Assembly (NCBI RefSeq): GCF_028622875.1
Contig: NZ_CP117709.1
Location: forward strand, 7,443,001-7,507,000
Source: Streptomyces sp. MMBL 11-1
Lineage (GTDB): Bacteria > Actinomycetota > Actinomycetes > Streptomycetales > Streptomycetaceae
Length of the DNA: 64,000 bases
Reading direction: 5' to 3'
Notes under the pieces: generated by a model
Told to the model about the DNA's origin: nothing
The model's database searches: none
The model's input: the letters and a program-made list of their open reading frames with translations, nothing else
Part shown: piece after piece, positions 13,141 through 20,531 of the stretch
Layout: each line of letters opens with the position of its first letter
Numbering within the stretch: position 1 is the first letter of the stretch
Made by a program: the position numbers and the translations under genes

Positions 13141-13644
13141 ATGAGCGCACCAGATGCCGCCCCCAGCAGAATCTGGCAGGAGGCCACCGCTTCGGCAAGC
13201 TCCATCGTCGAACTCCTCGACGTCATGTGGGACCACGCCAGAAACGCCACCAAGGGCGTGACAGCACCCGGCTCCACATCGCAGCTCCGCTTGATGTACG
13301 TCGTCGACCGCGAGGACGGCATCCGGATGCGCACCGTGTGCCAACGCCTCGCCTCCGCAGCTCCGACCGTGACCCGCATGTGCGACCGCCTACAGGCCAT
13401 CGGCTTCCTCGAACGCCTGCCGAGCCCGGACGACGGCCGCGAAATCACCCTCCAGCTCACGCCCACCGGCAAGGAGCACCTGCGGCGCATTCGCGAACAT
13501 CGCGACGCCATGCTTCTCCAGGCCATCGACAGCATGCCGGCGGCTGAATGCCGCGCCCTGGCCCTGGGACTCGCAGGAATGCAGAAACAGCTCGCCACCA
13601 CCCACGGCGACGCACAGGCACCCGGTGGCCACACCGCAGCCTGA
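13141..13644 (+). CDS. MarR-family transcriptional regulator
   Basis: This 167-residue protein contains a MarR winged helix: the recognition region is RTVCQRLASAAPTVTRMCDRL (a variant, split here by reading RTVCQRLASA then APTVTRMCDRL), followed by GFLERLPSPDDGREITLQLT (the wing, with the DxR signature). The start is ATG 13141, 49 bases after the STAS gene, so it probably belongs to the same transcript. MarR proteins usually bind as dimers near their own promoters and respond to small ligands. The recognition helix is complete. The following 276 bases (13645-13920) show no supported gene. Confidence 0.88.
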   Translation: MSAPDAAPSRIWQEATASASSIVELLDVMWDHARNATKGVTAPGSTSQLRLMYVVDREDGIRMRTVCQRLASAAPTVTRMCDRLQAIGFLERLPSPDDGREITLQLTPTGKEHLRRIREHRDAMLLQAIDSMPAAECRALALGLAGMQKQLATTHGDAQAPGGHTAA

Positions 13645-13920
13645 GCAACAGAATCGGAGTCGCAGTGGCCGGTACACCTCGATGGTCCCCCGACACAGAA
13701 CACACGGCATGCGCTGGGAAACCGTTCTCGCCGCCCATGACCCTTCGGTGAGGCACCGCCGAGGAGGCTCCGAGGAGCCGGGGCCGAGTGACCTGCCCAC
13801 CAGGAGGAATGAGGGAAGTCGCTGCCGCCCTGCGGCGTGGCGCCCTTCCTGGTTGACTGACGAGGGGCCGGGTTTGTTCCAGAGGGGCAGAGGTCGTCTC
13901 GTTTCCGAGTCCGGTGGTGG

Positions 13921-14640
13921 ATGGTGCCCGAGCTGCTGATCGTGGAGGACGACGCCGCGACGGTTGTGGCGCTGCGCGGGCTGCTCGTTGGCGCTGGGTA
14001 CGAGGTGGTGACCGCCGCCGACGGCCGTGAGGGCCTTCGCCTGCTGTTTTCGCAGCGGCCTGACCTGATGGTCCTGGACCTGGTGGTTCCGGGGCTGGAC
14101 GGCTGGCGGGTGATGGCCCGGGCCCGTGACATGAGCGATCTGCCGGTGCTGGTGGTTTCGGGGCTGGACGACGTCGGGCACAGGGTGCGGGCGTTGCGTG
14201 CGGGGGCCGACGACTACCTGGTCAAGCCGTTCCATGGTGAAGAGCTGGTGGCGCGGGTCGAGGCACTGCTGCGCCGCGCCGGGCACCGGCAGTGGGCCGG
14301 CGAGAGGGTGGGTGAGCACCTGCGTCTCGTGCCCGAGCGCAGGGCGGTGGTCTGGTACGGCGAAGAGGCGCGGCTCAGCGACCTTGAGTACCGGCTGCTC
14401 CAGCTGCTCGTGCGCAACAGGGGCCGGGTCGTCACGACGGAGCAGTTGCTGACGCGCGTGTGGGGCGACGAGAGCGCCGTGGACGGCGATCGGGTCAAGT
14501 TCGCGGTGCTGCGGCTGCGCCGGAAGCTGCGAGGGGCCGCCGGCCCGGGAGGACGGGACCCGGTCGAGGCGGTGCGCGGGCTGGGGTATCGCTTCATATC
14601 CGCGGAGGAGGCCGAGTCCGCCGGGGACAAGGACCTCTGA
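13921..14640 (+). CDS. OmpR/PhoB-family response regulator
   Basis: This 239-residue protein has an N-terminal receiver domain (about 5-118) with the acidic pair Glu9-Asp10-Asp11, the phospho-acceptor Asp53 (MVLDLVVPG), the conserved Ser/Thr region (LVVSG) and Lys in DDYLVKPF. A C-terminal winged helix (about 130-228: LSDLEYRLLQLLVRN, RGLGYRF) binds DNA. No sensor kinase gene is adjacent, so it is an orphan in this window. It may control the polysaccharide genes downstream; a perfect short inverted repeat sits between them at 14687-14701. ATG 13921 and GTG 13924 are both possible starts, with only a weak ribosome site. Confidence 0.92.
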   Translation: MVPELLIVEDDAATVVALRGLLVGAGYEVVTAADGREGLRLLFSQRPDLMVLDLVVPGLDGWRVMARARDMSDLPVLVVSGLDDVGHRVRALRAGADDYLVKPFHGEELVARVEALLRRAGHRQWAGERVGEHLRLVPERRAVVWYGEEARLSDLEYRLLQLLVRNRGRVVTTEQLLTRVWGDESAVDGDRVKFAVLRLRRKLRGAAGPGGRDPVEAVRGLGYRFISAEEAESAGDKDL

Positions 14641-14686
14641 CCCTGAGGCGAAGGGCCCGGGACCAAGGTCCTGAACTGGTTGAAAA

Positions 14687-14701
14687 CGGTTGAAGCAACC
14701 G
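14687..14701. promoter_or_regulatory. Inverted repeat upstream of the epimerase gene
   Basis: CGGTTG (14687-14692) and CAACCG (14696-14701) form a perfect inverted repeat with a 3-base centre. A further GGTTG lies just upstream and a CAACGG just downstream. It lies about 55 bases before the start of the 2-epimerase gene and just after the response regulator gene. It could be an operator for the response regulator or an early stem in the transcript; there is no run of T to make it a terminator. Confidence 0.4.
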
Positions 14702-14755
14702 TGGAGCAACGGAAGCGCACCGGTCGCGGCAACCGTGTTCAGTAAAGCTCAGGTC

Positions 14756-15904
14756 ATGACTTTCTCCGCAGATCGCACTGTCGCCGTTGTCCTCGGCACC
14801 CGTCCTGAGCTGGTCAAGCTCGCCGAGCTCATCCGCCTGCTCGGCCCGGCCGCCCGGGTCGTGCACACCGGGCAGCATTACGACGAAGCGTTGTCCGGCG
14901 CCTTCCTCGACGAGCTGGGTCTTCCCGAACCGGAGTTTCTGAGCGGTGTGGGCGGGCAGTCCCGTGCCGTGCAGGTCGCAGCCGCTCTGGCCGCGCTCGA
15001 CGAACGGTTCGCGGCCCGGCCGCCGCGCGCCGTCGTCGTCCAGGGTGACACCAATGCCGCCCTTTCCGGCGCCCTCGTGGCGAACGCGCGGTCGATCCCG
15101 TTGATCCATGTCGAGGCGGGGCTGCGCAGCCACGACCGTGCGATGCCCGAGGAGCACAACAGGGTGCTCATCGACCGGCTGGCGGACGTCCTGTGCGCGG
15201 CGACCCCGGAGAACCGGGCGTCGCTGCTGGCCGAAGGCGTCAGCGACGCCCGGATCGCGGTGACCGGCAACACCGTCGTGGAGGCCGTCCGCGACAACCT
15301 GCCGCCGCGACAGGAGCGCGCACAACTGCTCAGCAGCCTCGGTCTGGAAGCGGACGGCTACGTGGTGGCGACCCTCCACCGACCCGAGAATACGGACGAC
15401 CCAGCGGCACTGAACGCCGTGCTGTGCCAACTTGCCGCGATCAGCCGGACGATGCGCGTCATCCTCCCCCTCCACCCGCGGACCCGGGCACGGATCGAGG
15501 ACGCGGGACTGTGGCCGCTCCTCGACGGCCTGACGGTGATCGACCCGACCGCGTACGGCACGTTCCTCGCGCTGGCCCGGCACGCCGCGCTCCTTGTCTC
15601 GGACTCCGGGGGAGTGCAGGAGGAGACGACCGTACTGGGCCGGCCCCTGGTCGTGGTCCGCCGGTCCACCGAACGCCCCGAGGCGTTTGCCGACTTCGCT
15701 GACCTCGTCGAGCCCGGCCCCGGTATCGGGGTGGCGGTGCGCCGCCGCCTCGCCGAGGGACCGCGGGAGCTGCGCCGACTGGCGGCCCTGCCCAGCCCGT
15801 ACGGCGACGGCACGGCCTCCCACCGGATTGCGGAGCTGATCACCCAGGTGATTCCGCGTGACACGCCGCGTACGGCCCGTTCCGGTCAGCTGGTCGTCGC
15901 CTGA
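14756..15904 (+). CDS. UDP-N-acetylglucosamine 2-epimerase (WecB-like)
   Basis: This 382-residue cytosolic enzyme belongs to the non-hydrolysing UDP-GlcNAc 2-epimerase family, which interconverts UDP-GlcNAc and UDP-ManNAc for surface polysaccharides. Family signatures are visible: VLGTRPELVKLAELI at the N-terminus, HTGQHYDEALS, VQGDTNAALSGAL, HVEAGLRSHDRAMPEE, TLHRPENTDD and SDSGGVQEE near the C-terminus. The length is normal. I prefer ATG 14756 since the sequence before it does not align with the family start. The next gene is a processive-type membrane glycosyltransferase, so the epimerase probably supplies an activated amino sugar for an exported polymer. Confidence 0.9.
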   Translation: MTFSADRTVAVVLGTRPELVKLAELIRLLGPAARVVHTGQHYDEALSGAFLDELGLPEPEFLSGVGGQSRAVQVAAALAALDERFAARPPRAVVVQGDTNAALSGALVANARSIPLIHVEAGLRSHDRAMPEEHNRVLIDRLADVLCAATPENRASLLAEGVSDARIAVTGNTVVEAVRDNLPPRQERAQLLSSLGLEADGYVVATLHRPENTDDPAALNAVLCQLAAISRTMRVILPLHPRTRARIEDAGLWPLLDGLTVIDPTAYGTFLALARHAALLVSDSGGVQEETTVLGRPLVVVRRSTERPEAFADFADLVEPGPGIGVAVRRRLAEGPRELRRLAALPSPYGDGTASHRIAELITQVIPRDTPRTARSGQLVVA

Positions 15905-16014
15905 CCCACGAACCCCCGGTTCCGGCGCCCCCCTGCCCGGCGCCCCCGCTGCCCGGCGCCGCCCCGGCCCGAGCCGAAGCTGCCCACCCGCCACCACACC
16001 CTTTGGAGGTTCGC

Positions 16015-17352
16015 GTGATCCCGGAGTTGTTCCTCTACCTCTTCCCCTTCCTCCTCCTGGGGTGCTTTCTCCTCTACTGGGCCGGCTCCCGGCACGCCTA
16101 CGCCCGGCGCCGGGCCACCGAAGCGGGCGCCCCTTCCGGCTTCGACTGGCACTTCTTCGTCCCGTGCCGGGACGAGGAAGCCGTGATCGCGACCACGGTC
16201 ACCTGTCTGCGGACCGACTTCCCCACCTCCCACGTGTGGGTCATCGACGACGCCAGCGACGACCGCACGGGACCGATCGTGTCCGCACTCGCGGCCGAGG
16301 ACACCTATGTGCGGCTCGTCTCCCGCCGCCGTCCCGACGCCCGTATCGGCAAGGGTGCCGCGCTCAACGCCGCCTACGAAGCGATGAACGCCCATCTCGG
16401 CACCGTGGACCGCTCGCGCGTCGTCGTGTGTGTGGTCGACGCCGACGGCAGGCTGTCTCCTGACGCTCCGGCGCAGGTCAGCGGCCCGGACGCGTTCGGG
16501 GACCCGGAGACGGGCGGCGTGCAGATCGGCGTACGGATGCGGAACGTGGACGACGAACGGCCTCTGCCCGACCGGGGCAGGGTCGCCAACGCCTACGCGC
16601 GTCTGCTGATCCGGATGCAGGACGCGGAGTTCGCCGTCTCCAACACCGCGATGCAGCTGCTGCGACGCCGCACCGGATCGGTGGGCCTGGGCGGCAACGG
16701 GCAGTTCACCCGGCTCACCGCACTCGACCGGATCGCCGCCGCGGAGCGCCGCCCCTGGAAGCAGGACGCGCTGCTGGAGGACTACGAACTCGGTATGCAG
16801 ATGCGCCTGGCCGGCTACCGGGTCACCCACGTTCCCGAGGCCTGGGTGACGCAGGAGGCCCTGCCCCGCACCCGGAGGTTCCTGACGCAGCGCACCCGCT
16901 GGGCCCAGGGCAACATCCAGTGCGTGCGGTACGCGGGCCGGATCATCGGATCGCGCCACTACCGCGCCCGCGGAGTCCTGGAATCGCTCTACACGTTCTT
17001 CCAGCCGATCGCCCACCTCACGGTCCTCGCCCTGACCGCGGTCCTGGCGTTCATCCTCCTCACCGGTGTCACGGGCGCCGTGCTGCTCGCCGCGTGGCCC
17101 CTCGCACTGGCACTCGGGATCCTGTCCGTCATGCCCTTCGTCCTGTGGGGCCCGGTCTACCGCAAGGAGTTCGCCCCCGACCGCTCACGTCTCACGGGGG
17201 TGCTGTGGGGCATCGCCCTGTGGCTGTACGCCTACCACCTCTTCATCGTCTCCGCCCGCGGCTCCGTACGCCTCCTGCGCGGGAAGACCGGCTGGGCCAA
17301 GACGCGACGCAACGCCGAAGCAGCCGCCGGTCCCACCGCCACCGAAGCCTGA
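16015..17352 (+). CDS. Membrane glycosyltransferase family 2 (processive polysaccharide synthase type)
   Basis: This is a 445-residue protein. The N-terminal membrane segment (FLYLFPFLLLGCFLLYW) is followed by a GT-A domain with the UDP-sugar motif VIDDASDD, the metal motif VDADG, the acceptor/base motif LLEDYELG and the Q/RxxRW-type motif QRTRWAQG. Three or more hydrophobic segments follow (about residues 330-420). This layout matches hyaluronan/PgaC/cellulose-type synthases. GTG 16015 is the better start because GGAGG sits six bases upstream; an upstream TTG overlaps that site. With the upstream 2-epimerase it suggests synthesis of an amino-sugar exopolysaccharide. Confidence 0.88.
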   Translation: MIPELFLYLFPFLLLGCFLLYWAGSRHAYARRRATEAGAPSGFDWHFFVPCRDEEAVIATTVTCLRTDFPTSHVWVIDDASDDRTGPIVSALAAEDTYVRLVSRRRPDARIGKGAALNAAYEAMNAHLGTVDRSRVVVCVVDADGRLSPDAPAQVSGPDAFGDPETGGVQIGVRMRNVDDERPLPDRGRVANAYARLLIRMQDAEFAVSNTAMQLLRRRTGSVGLGGNGQFTRLTALDRIAAAERRPWKQDALLEDYELGMQMRLAGYRVTHVPEAWVTQEALPRTRRFLTQRTRWAQGNIQCVRYAGRIIGSRHYRARGVLESLYTFFQPIAHLTVLALTAVLAFILLTGVTGAVLLAAWPLALALGILSVMPFVLWGPVYRKEFAPDRSRLTGVLWGIALWLYAYHLFIVSARGSVRLLRGKTGWAKTRRNAEAAAGPTATEA

Positions 17353-17379
17353 CCCCCCCCGGACTCCGAAGGAGGAGCA

Positions 17380-18594
17380 GTGATGAAACGGCCCGTCATA
17401 TCGATTGCCCGGTACGCCGACGGCGCCTGTGTGGGCGGGCTGCTCGCCATCGCCGTGGCCGATGTCCTTCTCGGTCCGCAGGTGACTCTCCTGGCCCTTT
17501 TCGCGGCCGCGCCGGCCATCGCGGCCCCCCGATCCACGGCGCGCGGCGTCCTCGGCACCGGACTGTTCGCCGCCGCGACCGCCGTGGCACTCGCCCTCCA
17601 CGACCGCCTGCTCGGCTCCCCGGAAGGCTTCCTGCCACTGCTGGCCCTGGCACTCGTCACCGCGTTCTCCGCCGCCGCCGCCCGTTCCAGGACCCGCCAC
17701 CAGCACCAGCTCGCCCGGGTGAGCGACGTCGTGGGCGTGGCGCAGGGAACCGTCCTCGGACCGCTGCCCGAAATCTCCGGTCCCGTGCGTATCGCCGCCT
17801 CGTACGAATCGGCCGACGACGCCGCGCAGATCGGCGGCGACTTCTACGAGGTGACTCCGGTTCGCGGCGGGGTGCGTCTGGTGGTCGGAGACGTCCAGGG
17901 CAAGGGGCTGAGCGCTGTTCGCACGGCCGCCATCGTTCTGGCCGCTTTCCGTGAGAGCGCCCCGGTCTCCTCCCGTCTGGAGACGGTGGGGCTGAAGATG
18001 TCCTGCGCCCTGGCCCGCCGGGGTGCCGAGGAGCGGTTCGTCACCGCCGTCGTTGCCGAACTGTCCGACGACGGGGCCCTGACCCTCGTCAACTACGGCC
18101 ACACCGCACCCCTGGTGCTGCCCGCACCCGGCGGCGTGGCGGAAGCAGCTCCTGACCGCCCCGGCATGCCCCTCGGCCTGGGCGCACTGGGCGACAGCAG
18201 GCCCGGTCGGCACGGCCGTACCCTCGCACCTGGAGACCGGGTGCTCTTCCACACCGACGGCCTCGACGAGGCTCGCGACGCCACCGGGCGCTTCTACCCC
18301 CTCACCGCCCGCGCCGACCTCCTCAGGACCAGCAACCTGGCCTCCGGCCTGGAACAGCTCCGTACCGACGTACACCAGCACACCGCACCCGCAGCCCCGG
18401 CGGACGACTCCGCGCTGCTCCTCCTCGAATACACGGGAACACCCCGATCCTCCGCCGATGGGCGGCCCGGGCCGACACCCGCGGCCGCCCGGCATGGATG
18501 CGAGAAATGCGTCGTCGTCGACTGCCCGATCCCTCTTCCGCTCCGCCCCCACCCGAACACCGCCCGTGCCTGGTCCGGATGCCCTTCCCCATAG
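17380..18594 (+). CDS. Membrane-anchored PP2C (SpoIIE-type) phosphatase
   Basis: This 404-residue protein has about three to four hydrophobic segments in residues 10-105, then a SpoIIE-type PP2C domain (about 140-350): ASYESADDAAQIGGDFYEV, VVGDVQGKGLSAV, FHTDGLDEARD and a final DDSALLLLEY. It starts at GTG 17380 or ATG 17383 behind GGAGGAG, 27 bases after the glycosyltransferase. The last 50 residues, after the normal end of the domain, are Pro/Arg/Cys-rich and may reflect a lost stop or frameshift. It is a second candidate STAS phosphatase, tied here to polysaccharide genes. Bases 18595-18985 hold no gene I can support. Confidence 0.88.
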   Translation: MMKRPVISIARYADGACVGGLLAIAVADVLLGPQVTLLALFAAAPAIAAPRSTARGVLGTGLFAAATAVALALHDRLLGSPEGFLPLLALALVTAFSAAAARSRTRHQHQLARVSDVVGVAQGTVLGPLPEISGPVRIAASYESADDAAQIGGDFYEVTPVRGGVRLVVGDVQGKGLSAVRTAAIVLAAFRESAPVSSRLETVGLKMSCALARRGAEERFVTAVVAELSDDGALTLVNYGHTAPLVLPAPGGVAEAAPDRPGMPLGLGALGDSRPGRHGRTLAPGDRVLFHTDGLDEARDATGRFYPLTARADLLRTSNLASGLEQLRTDVHQHTAPAAPADDSALLLLEYTGTPRSSADGRPGPTPAAARHGCEKCVVVDCPIPLPLRPHPNTARAWSGCPSP

Positions 18595-18985
18595 ACCGCC
18601 GGTTCGAAATCGCCGGAGCGCCGTCCGACCACACCGACTTTGTCGCCCTCCGGATTGACGAACTTCTGGAGCAGCCCCACACCCGGTAGCGGTACTTCGC
18701 TGACGTCCCTCCGCTGCCTGTCCCGTCTGCCGTGAAAGCGTGGTCATGCGGCCGTGTACCCCTACCGCGTACCTTGGGTAGGCGGCATCCGAGGGCAGCG
18801 GTCCAAGAGATACCGGAGCCGGGCCGTCCGGACGGAGAAGGCATGGTGAGCGGTTCCGCGCCCTTTCCCAGGGGGGCACGTCACCAGTCCTGGGAGACCC
18901 GGGGAACGCTACCCTGGCATGCGACTCGTTGTAGAGTAGGCAAACAGCCCTTGACCTGCAAAAACGCAGGCAGGGAGCCTACGTC

Positions 18986-19156
18986 CAGGAGTACCTCGAT
19001 GATGCATACGATGTTCAAGTCCAAGATCTGACTATTTGGCGTTGCCGCAGGTCAGGGGCATCATGTGCCCCCCTCAGGTCAGCAAACGGTCAGCATGCGT
19101 CCCGGACGTGTCCCCGCTTGCTGACCTGCGACCTGCAGCGCGGCGCCTGAGCATGA
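18986..19156 (+). repeat. Direct repeat copy 2, arm-like region upstream of integrase
   Basis: This is the partner of 9486-9659. It carries AGGTCAG at 19049-19055 and 19076-19082, CGGTCAG at 19087-19093 and inverted CTGACCT at 19121-19127. AGGTCAGCAA (19076-19085) and TTGCTGACCT (19118-19127) are a perfect 10-base inverted pair. It ends 31 bases before the integrase start. Direct copies plus one inverted copy of a 7-mer next to an integrase gene fit recombinase arm sites or an autoregulatory operator. Confidence 0.8.
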
Positions 19157-19187
19157 TTCTTGGGCCGGAACGGATGGTGCACGACAC

Positions 19188-20324
19188 ATGGCCCGACAGC
19201 TCGCCCGCGGCATGGGTGCCTTCTTCAAGGACTGCGGCTGCGCCAAGCCCACCCGCTGCCCGCACTCCTATTCGATACGTTTCCGGGATGCGTTGGGCAA
19301 GCAGCGCGAGGAGTCCGGATACGCCACGCAGGACGACGCGATCGAGCGCCTCACGCAGCTCTACGCGGAGAAGAAGACCACGGCGCCGACGGTGGCGGCG
19401 GCCCGCCGTGAACTGGGTCAGCTGACGGTCGAGGAGTACGCGAAGCAGTGGCGGCCCCGGCAGCGCAGGATGACGGACTACTCCACCGGCGAGCACGTCG
19501 ACAGCTCGATCAACGTGCACATCGTTCCGCGTCTGGGAGCGCGGAAGCTGAACTCGGTCACCCCGATGGTGGTCGAACGGTTCCTGGACGAGATGGAGGG
19601 CGACGGGGTCGGCCGGGGAAACCAGGTGAACATCTTCCGGGTCCTGAAGACCATCCTGCGGGACGCCTATACCAAGGGGGCCATGGCGGATGACCCTGTG
19701 AAGGGAGTCCAAGAGCCTGAATACGTCCGGGGAATGGTCGCCATTCCGTCCCTCGCCTACGTGAAGAAGGCGCTGGTTGTTGCCGACGAGGACCTTGCGC
19801 TGGAGATCGTCATGATGACGGGGTGCGGCCTTCGGAATGGTGAGGCGCGGGCGGTGAACGTCCACAACGTCGTGGCCCAGGACGTGTACCGGGTGCGCGA
19901 GCAGATCCACTCCAACACGCACAAGCCAGCGAAGCTGAAGCACCGCAGGACAGGGGAGTTCCGGGAGGTGCCGCTGCCCCGGTCGGTTCGGGAGGCGATC
20001 GAGCGGCACGAGGAGAAGCACGGCACCACGAAGGACGGCTATCTGCTGCGTGGCCCGGGCGGCTACTTCACCGAGGGCATGGAGCGGCGCCGGGTGAAGA
20101 AGCTCTTCGCGGACCTCCCGCCGGAGCAGGGGGTTGGGATGTATGGCTTCCGGCACTACTTCGCCTCCAACGCCCTCGGCAACGGCATCCCCATCACCGA
20201 TGTCGCGGAGTGGATGGGACACAAGTCCATCGAGGAGACGTACCGCACCTACCGGCACCTGATGCCGGGCAGCATCACCAAGGCCGCCCGGATCCTCGAT
20301 GCCGGCCTTTGGGAAGCCGCCTGA
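19188..20324 (+). CDS. Tyrosine recombinase / phage-type integrase
   Basis: This 378-residue integrase has an N-terminal DNA-binding region with a Cys cluster (CGCAKPTRC), a SAM-like core-binding domain (about 80-165) and the catalytic domain. Catalytic residues are visible: Arg216 in GCGLRNGEA, a beta-hairpin Lys near 251, Arg322 in YGFRHYF (Tyr319 replaces the usual His of box II), His345 in MGHKS and nucleophile Tyr355 in TYRTYRHL. It starts at ATG 19188. It is intact, unlike the relic at 4229-4534. It reads toward the ABC-3C defence operon, which runs the opposite way from 24.1 kb; the operon may be its cargo. Confidence 0.93.
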   Translation: MARQLARGMGAFFKDCGCAKPTRCPHSYSIRFRDALGKQREESGYATQDDAIERLTQLYAEKKTTAPTVAAARRELGQLTVEEYAKQWRPRQRRMTDYSTGEHVDSSINVHIVPRLGARKLNSVTPMVVERFLDEMEGDGVGRGNQVNIFRVLKTILRDAYTKGAMADDPVKGVQEPEYVRGMVAIPSLAYVKKALVVADEDLALEIVMMTGCGLRNGEARAVNVHNVVAQDVYRVREQIHSNTHKPAKLKHRRTGEFREVPLPRSVREAIERHEEKHGTTKDGYLLRGPGGYFTEGMERRRVKKLFADLPPEQGVGMYGFRHYFASNALGNGIPITDVAEWMGHKSIEETYRTYRHLMPGSITKAARILDAGLWEAA

Positions 20325-20531
20325 TTTCCGGATTCGAGGGGACAGCAGGTTCTTGTTGACCAGCGAAAACCCTGCCGAGGGTGGGCGTCCGACAGCCGAC
20401 GGGGGGCGGCCCACCATCTGAAGCTGCTTCGTCGTGCGGCTCGTCCTCCGCGAGCGCCAGGGGACCTCATTGCTCTACTCCATTGGCATCGCTCGCATGG
20501 CCTGCTACCCCAGTGCTGCCGATGTCTCGCC

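Noticed and set aside
15886..17016. 376-residue minus-strand frame
   Set aside because: Antisense to the glycosyltransferase; no domain and no start signal.
18601..18620. GGTTCGAAATC resembling a tRNA T-arm
   Set aside because: No acceptor, D- or anticodon stems could be built around it.
19012..19030. GTTCAAGTCC resembling a tRNA T-loop near the integrase
   Set aside because: The sequence is part of the ~170-bp repeat and no cloverleaf fits, so it is not supported as a tRNA attachment site.
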